18,869 nucleotides of DNA from Candidatus Gastranaerophilales bacterium (GTDB taxonomy: Bacteria > Cyanobacteriota > Vampirovibrionia > Gastranaerophilales > Gastranaerophilaceae): NCBI GenBank assembly GCA_944323095.1, contig CALURE010000014.1, positions 1 to 18,869 on the forward strand. The letters are read 5' to 3'. The notes beneath the pieces were generated by a model. The model was not told the origin of the DNA and ran no database searches. It saw nothing but the letters and a program-made list of their open reading frames with translations. Both the position numbers and the translations under genes were made by a program. Positions 7,075-15,616 of the stretch are shown here, in pieces (the first letter of the stretch is position 1; each line of letters opens with the position of its first letter).

Positions 7075-8502
7075 TTATGGATACGCTTTAAAAATCATAG
7101 CAGGATATACAGAATCATAAACTTCCAGCTTTAAACCGCCTGTATCGCCCTGTCTCACTTTTTGCATAACATAGTTATCTACCAAGATAATAAAAGCATA
7201 ATCATCATTTTTAATTATTTCATGAATTTTGTTAAAATCATACCTTGCAACATTATAATGCCATCTAGCATAATATGTATCATAACTTCTTAAAGAATTT
7301 CCAAAAGAATCATATATGTCAAATTTATATTTTTCAATATAAGGTAATATTTCTTTATCAGCTAAATAGACAGACGAGAAAAATATTTTTTTCCCCTGGA
7401 ACACCTGCTGATTTTTAATAATATAATCTTTAAAATTAGAATACAAACCGCCATGCGGAAATATTAGTTGTGAAGGGAAAAACATTAATAAAAAACAAAA
7501 AATCATAAACAAATTTTTATATAATTTTTGAAATACTGATGTTAATTCATATTCACTACAGTACAGCCAAACAGCAATAATAAGATACACAAAAAGAAAT
7601 ACATAATGCCATGCTTCCCCATAATAAATTTTCAAAAATATAGTAACTAAAAAAGCATTACAAAATAATAAAAATATCGCTATACTAATATTTTTTTTGA
7701 AAAAATTAACAGAAGAAATCAACAGAATGCCATGACAAATAACAGCCAGTGTTCTGGGTAGATAAAAATCCCGTCCGAGATAAAAATAATAAAATCTGAA
7801 CTGTGACCAGTTACGTGCATACCCTGGTACTATACATCCAAATATTTGCATAGCAACAAGAAGCGCACCTGTCCAAAATATCGAAAAAATAATAAATACT
7901 TCACGTTTTGAAATTAAAGACTGTGCTTCTGCTTTATGCAAATCAAAAAAGAATAAAATTCCCAAAGCAAAAGCACCAACAAGTGCCATTACACTTGTAT
8001 TTGCTGTCAGAACGATAAATAAAGCATAAATATAAGGATGTTTAAGACGTTTAGGGTACAAAGCACATATACAAAACAACAAAAACAAACCAACTGAATA
8101 ACATCTCGCATATAATGAAAAAATATTAACAGGTAAAGAAAAAGTTATGAAAGATTTTGTCCATGAATTAAAAGGGGCATACTTCCACATTACTAAAATT
8201 GCCGCGAACATAAAGCCCCAGTTTATTAACTGCATTGAATACGGAAAAAATAATCCATTCTTTGCAAACGGCATAATAAGCAGATACCATATAAATAAAT
8301 GCCCTTCATATTTCATAAGATCAAATATTTCATGGAGATTTAAATATGCTGAAATGTTCCACGCATGAATTTCATCACAAATTGGTATATGATTGTACAA
8401 TCGAGACAAACTTAAAATTATATATACCATAATTGATATAATAAACAGCAATTTATTGATATTAACTTTGCTTTCAAAAGTATTAAATAAATCTTTAAAC
8501 AT
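7075..8502 (-). CDS. Multi-spanning membrane protein, GT-C glycosyltransferase-like (array copy 1, last in operon)
   Basis: 475 aa, about ten hydrophobic segments and a soluble C-terminal part (about 344-475). The first outward loop after TM1 carries Asp43-Glu44 followed by H-A-W-N, then a K-Y-E-G-H block (64-68). Further motifs are P-F-A-K-N, ARCYS (Arg133), YPKRLKHP, TANTS (Asn168) and a late G-E-A-W-H-Y (about 295-300). An Asp/Glu pair after TM1 and a gly-his segment before the next helices are typical of GT-C enzymes that use lipid-linked sugars, so a glycosyl transfer role in the envelope is inferred, not shown. The ATG has a clear AAAGG Shine-Dalgarno and lies 12 bases after copy 2. It is the most divergent copy in the middle region. 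Confidence 0.7.
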   Translation of the reverse strand: MFKDLFNTFESKVNINKLLFIISIMVYIILSLSRLYNHIPICDEIHAWNISAYLNLHEIFDLMKYEGHLFIWYLLIMPFAKNGLFFPYSMQLINWGFMFAAILVMWKYAPFNSWTKSFITFSLPVNIFSLYARCYSVGLFLLFCICALYPKRLKHPYIYALFIVLTANTSVMALVGAFALGILFFFDLHKAEAQSLISKREVFIIFSIFWTGALLVAMQIFGCIVPGYARNWSQFRFYYFYLGRDFYLPRTLAVICHGILLISSVNFFKKNISIAIFLLFCNAFLVTIFLKIYYGEAWHYVFLFVYLIIAVWLYCSEYELTSVFQKLYKNLFMIFCFLLMFFPSQLIFPHGGLYSNFKDYIIKNQQVFQGKKIFFSSVYLADKEILPYIEKYKFDIYDSFGNSLRSYDTYYARWHYNVARYDFNKIHEIIKNDDYAFIILVDNYVMQKVRQGDTGGLKLEVYDSVYPAMIFKAYP

Positions 8503-8514
8503 AATAATTACCTT

Positions 8515-9969
8515 TTATTTTTTTAAAGTTACTGATAATATATAGCACGGATAAACAGAGTGAGACTCTATAAATAATAAGTCGATATCATCTTTCTTTT
8601 TTTGAAGAAATTCAAAAAATATATCTTTAGCATCTTCATCAAAAAAGATATATGCTACTTCACCTTTTTTAAGTTTCCGTGAAATTGCATTAAAATCAAT
8701 ACGTCCGTCACGGTATTGAATATTAAAAGCCTCAAGGTTTCTTACCGGATTACCGTAACTGTCATAAAAATCAAGCTTATATTTTTCTAAATAAGGCATA
8801 ATCTCTTTCGTATAGGAAAAACTCGGGAAGAAAAATATTTTTGCATGTGAATAGGTATCAATATGTTCAATTATGTAATCCCTTAAATCATCTGTCCTGC
8901 CAATAAATTTTTTATATTCTGAAGGATAAATAATTAACATGAAACAAAACAGGGTAAACAAAGAAATATATATTTTTTGAAATTTTGTAGTTAATTGATT
9001 TTCACTCATGTAGATCCAGACAGAGATAATAAAATATATAAAAAGGAAACAAAAATGCCAGCATTCTGAAGCATAAACAAATGCAAAAATGTACAACAAT
9101 ATAGCATGGGTTAAAAATATCAAGAAAAATGGCTTTAAATTATTCTTAAAAAATTTCCCCGCAGATATTAATAAAAACGAATACACTATAGCAAAACTTA
9201 CATGAATAACATCATAACTTTTCGGGAAATAAAAAAACAAAAAATGAGATTCATATGAAAAATAGTCATTATTTACAGCATAATAAGGAACTGAAAAATC
9301 TATCAGCTGACCTAACACCAGCACAGCACATCCTGCAAAAGCAGATAATATTAAAGCAAGTTTTGAATTTGAAATATTTTCTGTTTTTTTGTATTTCAAT
9401 AAATCGTAAACAAATAAAATTCCGAGAGCAGTAGCACCGGCTAATGCCATAATGCTGGTATTTGCAGTGAGTATAATCAACATTGTATAAATTAAAGGAT
9501 GTTTCAATCTTCTGGGATAAATTGCCGCAATTATAAACAACAGCAGAATTCCTAAAGAGTAACACCTTGCAAGTATCGGATATATTTTCAAAAATGGCAG
9601 TGACAAAGTTATAAAAGCTTTTGCATAATGGTTAAAAGGAGCATACCTCCACATTACGATTATCGCACTAAAAGCAAAAATCCAATTCATTATCTGCATT
9701 GAATATGGAAAGAATAAATCATTTTTTGCAAAAGGCATTAAAAGTGTAAACCAGATAAACAAATGCCCCTCATACTTCATTAACTTAAACAAATCAAAAA
9801 AATCAACATATGCAGCAACATTCCACGCATTTATTTCGTCAAAATACACAGAATGCTGGATTAATGTAGTTATTGTATAAAATATAAAATATAAAATAAC
9901 CGAAATAAAAAGATATTTTTTTATGTTTTTATTATTAAAAAATGCAAATAATTTTTCTAACAATTTCAA
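8515..9969 (-). CDS. Multi-spanning membrane protein, GT-C glycosyltransferase-like (array copy 2)
   Basis: 484 aa, same architecture as its neighbours: TM1, then Asp44-Glu45 with N-A-W-N, K-Y-E-G-H (65-69), repeated hydrophobic helices with ARCYS and TANTS, a late E-C-W-H-F block, and a C-terminal soluble part with KIFFFPSFSY and PYLEKYKLDFYDS. It is the closest relative of copy 3, sharing long nearly identical DNA stretches, for example around 8761-8810 against 10221-10270. The start is TTG, overlapping the TGA of copy 3 as TTGA; GGAAGG just upstream serves as Shine-Dalgarno. A second in-frame TTG two codons later is possible. Function is inferred as for copy 1: probable envelope glycan sugar transfer. 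Confidence 0.7.
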   Translation of the reverse strand: MKLLEKLFAFFNNKNIKKYLFISVILYFIFYTITTLIQHSVYFDEINAWNVAAYVDFFDLFKLMKYEGHLFIWFTLLMPFAKNDLFFPYSMQIMNWIFAFSAIIVMWRYAPFNHYAKAFITLSLPFLKIYPILARCYSLGILLLFIIAAIYPRRLKHPLIYTMLIILTANTSIMALAGATALGILFVYDLLKYKKTENISNSKLALILSAFAGCAVLVLGQLIDFSVPYYAVNNDYFSYESHFLFFYFPKSYDVIHVSFAIVYSFLLISAGKFFKNNLKPFFLIFLTHAILLYIFAFVYASECWHFCFLFIYFIISVWIYMSENQLTTKFQKIYISLFTLFCFMLIIYPSEYKKFIGRTDDLRDYIIEHIDTYSHAKIFFFPSFSYTKEIMPYLEKYKLDFYDSYGNPVRNLEAFNIQYRDGRIDFNAISRKLKKGEVAYIFFDEDAKDIFFEFLQKKKDDIDLLFIESHSVYPCYILSVTLKK

Positions 9970-11423
9970 TACACCTTCCGAATTTTCTTAACAACGTAAA
10001 TGTAAGCAGGCAAAAGAGTTTTATAAGGCATTACAGATAAATTTGAGAGATTTTCTTTTTGCTTTATATTTTTTAAAAATAATGTATTATTTCTTGTATC
10101 TGTAATTATATATCCTGCTTCACCATCATGTAAAAGATTTTCTATGGCCGGAAAATTTATTTCCATATCTTTATATTGAACCGAAAAAGCATCAATATCC
10201 CTTATGGAATTACCATGACTGTCATAAAAATCAAGCTTATATTTTTCTAGATAAGGAATAATTTCCTTTGTATAAGAAAAACACGGATAGAAAAATATTT
10301 TCGCATGCGAATAATCATCTATATTTTGTATTATATGTTCCTTTAAATCATTGCTTGTTCCATGGAACATTTTGTAATCCGATGGATACATAATTAATAA
10401 AAGACAAAAAACCGTAAACAATAAGCTATAAATAATTTGAAAATTTGTTTTTAATTTATGTTCACTTAAATAAATCCAGACAGATAAAATAAAATATATA
10501 AAAATGAAACAAAAATGCCAGCATTCACCTGCATAAACCTGTAAAAATATATATATTAAAATTGCATGAGTTAAAAACAAAAAGAAAAAAGGCTTGAAAT
10601 CATTTTTAAAAAATTTACCGGCAGATATTAACAAAAATGAGTATAACAATACGAAACACACATGAAAAATATCAAAAGTGAAATAAAAACGCATGAAATG
10701 AAACTCAAATGTATATGAAGTATTATAAACTGCATAAGACGGAAGTAAAAAACCTGCAAGCTGAGCTAAAACTAAAAATGCTCCTGCTGCAAAAATTCCA
10801 AAAACAAGCATCAATGTCTTATTTGATATATTTTCAATTTTACCGGATTTGAATAAATCATAAATAAACATAAGACCAAGCGAAAATGCCCCTACTAATG
10901 CCATAACACTTGTATTAGCAACTATAATTATTAATAAAGAATAGATTAGCGGATGTTTAAATCTTTTAGGATAAAGAGATGCAAGAATAAATAAGAGCAA
11001 AATACCAAACGAATAACATCTTGCAAGCAACGCGTATATCTTGAAAGGTAAAGAAAGAGTTATACATGCTTTTATATAAGAATTAAAAGGCGCATATTTC
11101 CACATTACCAAAATTGCACCAAATGCAAAAAGCCAATTTATTATCTGCATTGAATACGGGTAAAACAAATCATTTTTTGCAAAAGGCATTAAAATAACAT
11201 ACCACAGAAACAAATGCCCCTCATATTTCATCAATTTAAGAATTTCGTTAAGATCTAAATAAGCCGCAATATTCCATGCATTTGCTTCATCAAAATAAAT
11301 AAAATGATTAGACAACAAAATAATTGATCTGCATATAAAATATAAAATTGCAAAAACAAAAAGATATTTTCTTATTAAATTTTTATCTTTATTCTCTAAA
11401 TCAGCCAATATATTTTTTAACAT
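9966..11423 (-). CDS. Multi-spanning membrane protein, GT-C glycosyltransferase-like (array copy 3)
   Basis: 485 aa. TM1 (about 19-37) is followed by Asp45-Glu46, N-A-W-N and K-Y-E-G-H (66-70); then P-F-A-K-N, P-Y-S-M-Q, ARCYS (134-138), YPKRFKHP and ANTS (169-172). A late G-E-C-W-H-F block precedes the C-terminal soluble part with SHAKIFFYPCFSY and PYLEKYKLDFYDS. It shares most residues with copy 2. The ATG has a GGTGA Shine-Dalgarno inside the end of copy 4 and starts 3 bases after the copy 4 stop; its own end overlaps the start of copy 2. This points to one polycistronic message and coupled translation. The DE pair and E-G-H are candidate catalytic or substrate-binding residues by analogy with GT-C enzymes. 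Confidence 0.7.
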   Translation of the reverse strand: MLKNILADLENKDKNLIRKYLFVFAILYFICRSIILLSNHFIYFDEANAWNIAAYLDLNEILKLMKYEGHLFLWYVILMPFAKNDLFYPYSMQIINWLFAFGAILVMWKYAPFNSYIKACITLSLPFKIYALLARCYSFGILLLFILASLYPKRFKHPLIYSLLIIIVANTSVMALVGAFSLGLMFIYDLFKSGKIENISNKTLMLVFGIFAAGAFLVLAQLAGFLLPSYAVYNTSYTFEFHFMRFYFTFDIFHVCFVLLYSFLLISAGKFFKNDFKPFFFLFLTHAILIYIFLQVYAGECWHFCFIFIYFILSVWIYLSEHKLKTNFQIIYSLLFTVFCLLLIMYPSDYKMFHGTSNDLKEHIIQNIDDYSHAKIFFYPCFSYTKEIIPYLEKYKLDFYDSHGNSIRDIDAFSVQYKDMEINFPAIENLLHDGEAGYIITDTRNNTLFLKNIKQKENLSNLSVMPYKTLLPAYIYVVKKIRKVY

Positions 11424-11426
11424 AGT

Positions 11427-12884
11427 CTATCTATCACCGCTTTCACTAATTTTATGTATTTTATAAATCATAACCGGAAACACACACTCATATGGAAGAA
11501 TTTTTAAATTGTCATCAGACTTAAGTGCATCGTTATCAATTAAATCTAAATTATTCAGATCCATCCACAAATAAGCAGTTTCATTAACCTGCATTCTGCC
11601 GGCTATTTTATCCAGATCTTTTACATGTTTATTCCATTGAGTGAGATAAAATTCTGTTGTTCTCAACGGTTGAGCTTCACTGTTATATATATCTAACTTA
11701 TACTTTTCTATATATGGGAATACTTCATTAACATAAGAGTAATCCGGAAAAATAAATATTTTTGAAGAAGAATATTTATCTACATTTTTTAAAATATACT
11801 CCTTAAAATATTCATGTGTACCATTATGGTTTTTAAAATCCTTAGGCATAACATCCAGAGCCAAACAAAAACATAAAAATACAATCATATATAATTTTTG
11901 AAATTTAGTATCAATATTGTTTTCTGAAAGATACAGCCAGACTGACATTATAAAGTACACGTAAAAAAATGTAAAATGCCACGAATAACCATTATAAACA
12001 AACCCGAAAATAATTATTAAAAGACAATTTACAAACAATAAAAAAATCAAACTAATTTTACTTTTAATAAAAAATTTTATCGCACTAAGCATAAGGAAAA
12101 AGTATATATAAGAACATGCCAGTATTTTAATATTTCTATTTAAAAAAAATCTTGAGAAATTTGTAAAAAATAGAGTATCGTCAGCTTTAAAAACATAAGA
12201 CGGGATAGAAAAATTAAAAAGCTGTGCCAGAACAGTAAATCCTCCAAGAAGAAAAATTGATAATGTAAGAATTAAAGTTTTATTAGAAATATTTGCAGAC
12301 ATTTTAGATTTATACAAATCATAAAGGAACAAAAGACCTAATACAAATGCCCCAATAAGAGCCATTACACTTGTGTTTGCCGCAAGAATTAATAATAATG
12401 AATAAAGTAGCGGATGCTTAAGCCTTTTAGGATAAATTGAAGACGCAGCAAAAAGAAAAAATAAACCTGCAGAATAACATCTTGCATACATCGCATGATA
12501 CATAACAGGATATGATAAAGTAATAAAAAATTTTGTTAAAGCATTAAACGGTGCAAATTTCCACATTAAAATTACAGCGCCGAATGCAAAAAGCCAATTT
12601 ATTAACTGCATTGAATATGGATAAAACAAATTGTTTACGGCAAATGGCTTTAAACACAAAAACCATATTAACAAATGACCTTCAACTTTTGTTACCTTAA
12701 ATAAATCAAAAAAATTGACATATGCAGCAATATTCCATGCGTTCACTTCATCTGCAAATGGTATATGAGAAAATAATAATTTTACAGACATCAATATAAA
12801 TAAAAAAAATGCCAGTAAAAAAAGTAATCTTTTAAAATTAATATTAAAAACAGAATATTTTTTATTTAAATTACTTATAAACAA
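11427..12884 (-). CDS. Multi-spanning membrane protein, GT-C glycosyltransferase-like (array copy 4, first in operon)
   Basis: 485 aa, promoter-proximal member of the array. Asp45-Glu46 follows TM1; E-G-H is at 68-70; ARCYS, YPKRLKHP and AANTS are present; the late block is N-G-Y-S-W-H-F. The C-terminal part has KIFIFPDYSY and PYIEKYKLDIYNS. It differs from the others in replacing the otherwise invariant K-Y-E-G-H with K-V-E-G-H and Asp-Ser with Asn-Ser near the end. The start is TTG at 12884, with only a weak AAGAA upstream. The length of the segment before the D-E pair (44 residues) agrees with the paralogs, which supports this start over the next Met at residue 32. An ATG at 12896-12898 is out of frame and stops after seven codons. 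Confidence 0.7.
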   Translation of the reverse strand: MFISNLNKKYSVFNINFKRLLFLLAFFLFILMSVKLLFSHIPFADEVNAWNIAAYVNFFDLFKVTKVEGHLLIWFLCLKPFAVNNLFYPYSMQLINWLFAFGAVILMWKFAPFNALTKFFITLSYPVMYHAMYARCYSAGLFFLFAASSIYPKRLKHPLLYSLLLILAANTSVMALIGAFVLGLLFLYDLYKSKMSANISNKTLILTLSIFLLGGFTVLAQLFNFSIPSYVFKADDTLFFTNFSRFFLNRNIKILACSYIYFFLMLSAIKFFIKSKISLIFLLFVNCLLIIIFGFVYNGYSWHFTFFYVYFIMSVWLYLSENNIDTKFQKLYMIVFLCFCLALDVMPKDFKNHNGTHEYFKEYILKNVDKYSSSKIFIFPDYSYVNEVFPYIEKYKLDIYNSEAQPLRTTEFYLTQWNKHVKDLDKIAGRMQVNETAYLWMDLNNLDLIDNDALKSDDNLKILPYECVFPVMIYKIHKISESGDR

Positions 12885-12926
12885 ATTCTTAATACCATGT
12901 TAAATAAAGCACTCTATATCAATATT

Positions 12927-12954
12927 ACTATAAAATAACTTAATTAACAAACAA
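12927..12954 (-). promoter_or_regulatory. predicted promoter of the membrane-protein array
   Basis: On the minus strand TTGTTT (12949-12954), a 16-base spacer and TATAGT (12927-12932). The predicted transcript would start near 12920, giving a leader of about 36 bases before the TTG start of copy 4. Confidence 0.45.
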
Positions 12955-13001
12955 AATTATAAGGGTGTTATATATATTTTCCACCAAATATTATTACATA
13001 A

Positions 13002-13089
13002 TGTCATTCCAAATTTGTTTTGAAATCTTACTTCCGAGAGACCCTGAAACAAGTTCAGAGCCTGCCCTGAATTTATTTCAGGGGTGACA
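13002..13089. repeat. small structured intergenic element (MITE/REP-like)
   Basis: About 88 bp, clearly richer in GC than the flanks, bounded by TGTCA (13002-13006) and TGACA (13085-13089). Inside are a 7-bp hairpin CCCTGAA-N5-TTCAGGG (13065-13083), a related CTGAA-N5-TTCAG (13044-13058), and AATTTGTTT (13012-13020) able to pair with AAACAAGTT (13047-13055) with one G-U pair. The TGTCATTCC...GGTGACA layout is typical of dispersed intergenic repeats. It lies between two same-strand operons with nothing else recognisable in 12955-13001 or 13090-13130. Only one copy is in the window, so repeat status is inference. Confidence 0.5.
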
Positions 13090-13130
13090 ATTTTAGCTAT
13101 TATTAGCGGAATTTGCTATATAAATCCTAA

Positions 13131-13691
13131 TTATAATGAATTAATTTTTTTTACCGTTTCTTTTATGTATTGTTTCACGGCACCTGTTATAAGAAGGTGC
13201 GGCTCTGACATTGTAAATTCATCAAGAATTATTATCCCACGCTTTAAATCCCCGTTTTCAACATATAAAAGTCCAAGCAAAACCTTATTAAGAGCATTTG
13301 TATCTTTGCTGTATTCTTTAATTTTTGCATTTGCAAGACCCAGGGCCTTATAGCATTTTGCTAAATCCTGATAATACTGAAAATTCAAGCTGTATTGTTT
13401 TATTGCATCTTCATACGGCTTTCGCGCAAGATCAGGATACCCTATAGCCATATATGCATCCCCTATATTATTATAATAAACTGCAGTTGCCTGAGTATCA
13501 GGATTTAAGCTAATAGCAATTTTGAACTCCTGTATTGCAGCATAATATAAACGCTCGTTCATATAACGCAGTCCCATATTATTATGAAGATAAGCATTTT
13601 TTGTTGCATCAATCACATATACATCAGGTTTTCGATATCCTGATGTAAATAAACTTAAAAATAAAAGTGTAATTACTAAAAATTGTGGCAT
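13131..13691 (-). CDS. Exported TPR protein, last gene of the TPR-phosphoesterase-MBL operon
   Basis: 186 aa. A short N-terminal hydrophobic segment (VITLLFLSLF, about 5-15) looks like a signal peptide or anchor. TPR repeats run from about 30 to 150: G-L-R-Y-M-N-E-R-L-Y-Y-A-A-I, then Y-Y-N-N-I-G-D-A-Y-M-A-I-G-Y, then Y-Y-Q-D-L-A-K-C-Y-K-A-L-G, and a fourth weaker repeat. It is likely a periplasmic scaffold or a partner of the upstream hydrolases; no enzymatic residues are visible. The ATG lies one base after the TAG of the MBL gene and has no obvious Shine-Dalgarno, so translation probably depends on re-initiation from the upstream gene. Confidence 0.8.
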   Translation of the reverse strand: MPQFLVITLLFLSLFTSGYRKPDVYVIDATKNAYLHNNMGLRYMNERLYYAAIQEFKIAISLNPDTQATAVYYNNIGDAYMAIGYPDLARKPYEDAIKQYSLNFQYYQDLAKCYKALGLANAKIKEYSKDTNALNKVLLGLLYVENGDLKRGIIILDEFTMSEPHLLITGAVKQYIKETVKKINSL

Positions 13692-13692
13692 A

Positions 13693-14619
13693 CTACATTA
13701 AATCTAATTCCATACCTTCATAAGCAAATAAAATATCATCCTGCTTATAATGTTCTTTAATTGAATTTAATTTATTATCACTATATGTCGGATCATAGTG
13801 GAAAAATACAAGTTTTTCAGCATTTGCCTGCTCTTTTGCTTCAATTGCCATATCAAAAGTCGAATGCCCGAAACCTTGTTTAGGGGAGTACACATCAAGA
13901 TAATCTTCCATGGTATATTGCGCATCATGGATTAAAAGATTACAGCCGCGTGCAAAATTAGCCAGTTTTTTGTCTCCGCCCGGATAACTTTCTTTATCAG
14001 TTGCATACACTAGAATTTTATCTTTGTATGTTATTTTGTAAATTATAACCCCTTCCTGCGGGTGAGCATATGAACGGTAGCAGGTTATTAAAACATCATC
14101 ACCTTCAACACGGGCATCTTCATCACTTTCAATTCTTTTTATTATAGGAACTTCACCATGCCTTAAAATTATACCTTCTGTTTCATTTAATTCTTTTATA
14201 TTTAAATTCCCTGCAATATCACCGAGATCAAGGGGGAAAGATTTCCCGAACAAAAGCCCTGCAATCTCATCAGACAAAGTTTCATTATAATTTACATTAC
14301 CATATACATTAACAACAGTTGAAGGAATATGCAGAGGCCTGAAAAAAGTAAATCCAAGAATATGATCCTGATGAATATGAGAAAGAAGTACAGTTGCATT
14401 GATCGGCTTTCTTTGAGCTCCATCTGCAGATGAAGTTATATATTTACTCAATAATTCATTACCTATATTGATTAAACCTGTTCCGGCATCAAGAATGATT
14501 AAATGACCGTTAACATTAACTTCCACGCAGGATGTGTTTCCGCCGTATTGAAGAAAATCATTATTTGCGACAGGATAACTGCCTCTTACACCTCTGAATA
14601 TAACTTTAAATTCACTCAT
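13693..14619 (-). CDS. Metallo-beta-lactamase-fold hydrolase, phosphodiesterase-like
   Basis: 308 aa. The N-terminal G-V-R-G-S-Y-P and Y-G-G-N-T-S-C-V-E-V blocks mark a cyanobacteria/proteobacteria MBL subfamily related to PhnP, RNase Z and class II-type cyclic-nucleotide phosphodiesterases. Metal ligands are visible: SHIHQDH (His81, His83, Asp85, His86), His186, Asp208 in YATDKE, a HDAQYT segment (His231-Asp232), G-H-S-T (His252) and FFHYDP (His274). No signal peptide, so cytoplasmic. The substrate is probably a phosphodiester, possibly a nucleotide, but this is inference. The ATG has a GAGGA Shine-Dalgarno that overlaps the stop of the phosphoesterase gene, giving tight coupling. All metal residues are present, so activity is expected. 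Confidence 0.88.
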   Translation of the reverse strand: MSEFKVIFRGVRGSYPVANNDFLQYGGNTSCVEVNVNGHLIILDAGTGLINIGNELLSKYITSSADGAQRKPINATVLLSHIHQDHILGFTFFRPLHIPSTVVNVYGNVNYNETLSDEIAGLLFGKSFPLDLGDIAGNLNIKELNETEGIILRHGEVPIIKRIESDEDARVEGDDVLITCYRSYAHPQEGVIIYKITYKDKILVYATDKESYPGGDKKLANFARGCNLLIHDAQYTMEDYLDVYSPKQGFGHSTFDMAIEAKEQANAEKLVFFHYDPTYSDNKLNSIKEHYKQDDILFAYEGMELDLM

Positions 14620-14629
14620 TTTTTTATCC

Positions 14630-15616
14630 TCATTTTTTAATTACAAAAGTTCCGTTTTGATCTTTAGCTTCACCCGTATAGATGCTGGTTCCAAAAACCA
14701 GAAGTTTTGCAAGTTTTTGTATATTTTTTAAATTTGTTTCATTGTTTTGTATATTAAAAACAACTTTATTTCTGTAATTATTAACAGTAATAATCCTGAA
14801 AGCATTTGGATAAGACACGAGCGCAGGACAGCTTACGTAAAGAATGTTTCCTTTTTGAGTAATCTTAGCTCCGTGATAGTGCCCCTGAAATACTCCTATT
14901 GGATTTTTATATTTACTAAGAATTTCTTCCATTTTGTCTGCATCAAGCAGCCTGTGGTTAGGACTGTTATAAGGCTCGATAACCGGAACATGCATAAAAA
15001 TAAGTACAGTATCTTTTTTAGAATTTTCAAGTTCTTTATCAAGCCAAGCCAGCTGTTCTGCGCCAATTCTTCCGTTAGATGTCAAATGATCACGAATTAT
15101 AGAATCGAGAACAATTACTTTAAAACCTTTTTGAGGGACAAAAGAATAATATGATTTTTCAAATTTGTAATTTTTATTGTACTTATTTACCAGCTGCATA
15201 TATAATTTAGGATTTAAATATCCGCCGACCATAGTGTCATGGTTGCCAAATGCAAAATACCATGGAACATTTAATTTTTCTGTATGAGGAAGAAACGCAC
15301 TTAATTCTTTTTCGAACGGTTTATCAATTAAATCGCCGGTAAACATTACAAAGGAGATATCAGGAATTGCATTTATCTGTTCAATCGCATCATCCAGAAG
15401 TTTTGGAGACTCTGCTATCATTTTGTAAGTCGTGTTATTTAACCCTGTGTAATAATGAACATCGCTGACCTGAGCAAATTTAAGGCTTGCAGTTCCACTG
15501 TAACACTGAAGTCCGAATAACATTAGACCAGCCAGTAACAGCGATACAGCCCAGTTTTTTATTCTTGCCATTATAGTTTCTCTTTTTATAATACGTCTTT
15601 TATGTTTACCTGTCAT
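14630..15616 (-). CDS. Exported calcineurin-like metallophosphoesterase
   Basis: 328 aa as annotated. The binuclear-metal motif set is complete: D-V-H (Asp52, His54), GD (94-95), GNHD (124-127), His209 in MHVP and GHYH (245-248). A signal peptide (about residues 16-40, basic MARIKNW then a Leu-rich core) places it outside the cytoplasm or at the membrane; the Cys at 38 does not follow a good lipobox. It hydrolyses phosphomonoesters or diesters (family knowledge); the substrate is unknown. Start choice: the ATG at 15616 overlaps the TGA of the upstream TPR gene (ATGA), but an ATG at 15571 (Met16) gives a more normal signal peptide, and both have weak Shine-Dalgarno sequences. Pairing with a cytoplasmic MBL hydrolase suggests linked phosphoester metabolism. 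Confidence 0.88.
   Translation of the reverse strand: MTGKHKRRIIKRETIMARIKNWAVSLLLAGLMLFGLQCYSGTASLKFAQVSDVHYYTGLNNTTYKMIAESPKLLDDAIEQINAIPDISFVMFTGDLIDKPFEKELSAFLPHTEKLNVPWYFAFGNHDTMVGGYLNPKLYMQLVNKYNKNYKFEKSYYSFVPQKGFKVIVLDSIIRDHLTSNGRIGAEQLAWLDKELENSKKDTVLIFMHVPVIEPYNSPNHRLLDADKMEEILSKYKNPIGVFQGHYHGAKITQKGNILYVSCPALVSYPNAFRIITVNNYRNKVVFNIQNNETNLKNIQKLAKLLVFGTSIYTGEAKDQNGTFVIKK

Larger units (their letters stand above)
7075..12884 (-). repeat. tandem array of four paralogous membrane-protein genes
   Basis: Four head-to-tail genes of 475-485 codons with the same motif order and spacings of -4, 3 and 12 bases. DNA-level similarity is visible in several blocks, such as the segment encoding INW near 8220, 11140 and 12600, and the segment encoding EKYKLDFYDS near 8770 and 10230. 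Copies 2 and 3 are the most similar pair, suggesting the latest duplication. Such direct repeats could recombine to expand, contract or form chimeras. Confidence 0.9.

Noticed and set aside
9269..9565. 98-codon minus-strand frame within array copy 2
   Set aside because: Alternate frame of copy 2; the copy 2 frame is supported by three paralogs.
12896..12898. ATG as the start of array copy 4
   Set aside because: It is out of frame with copy 4 and meets a stop after seven codons; TTG at 12884 agrees with paralog lengths.
13084..13353. 89-codon plus-strand frame
   Set aside because: Antisense to the TPR gene and starting inside the small repeat; no coding features.
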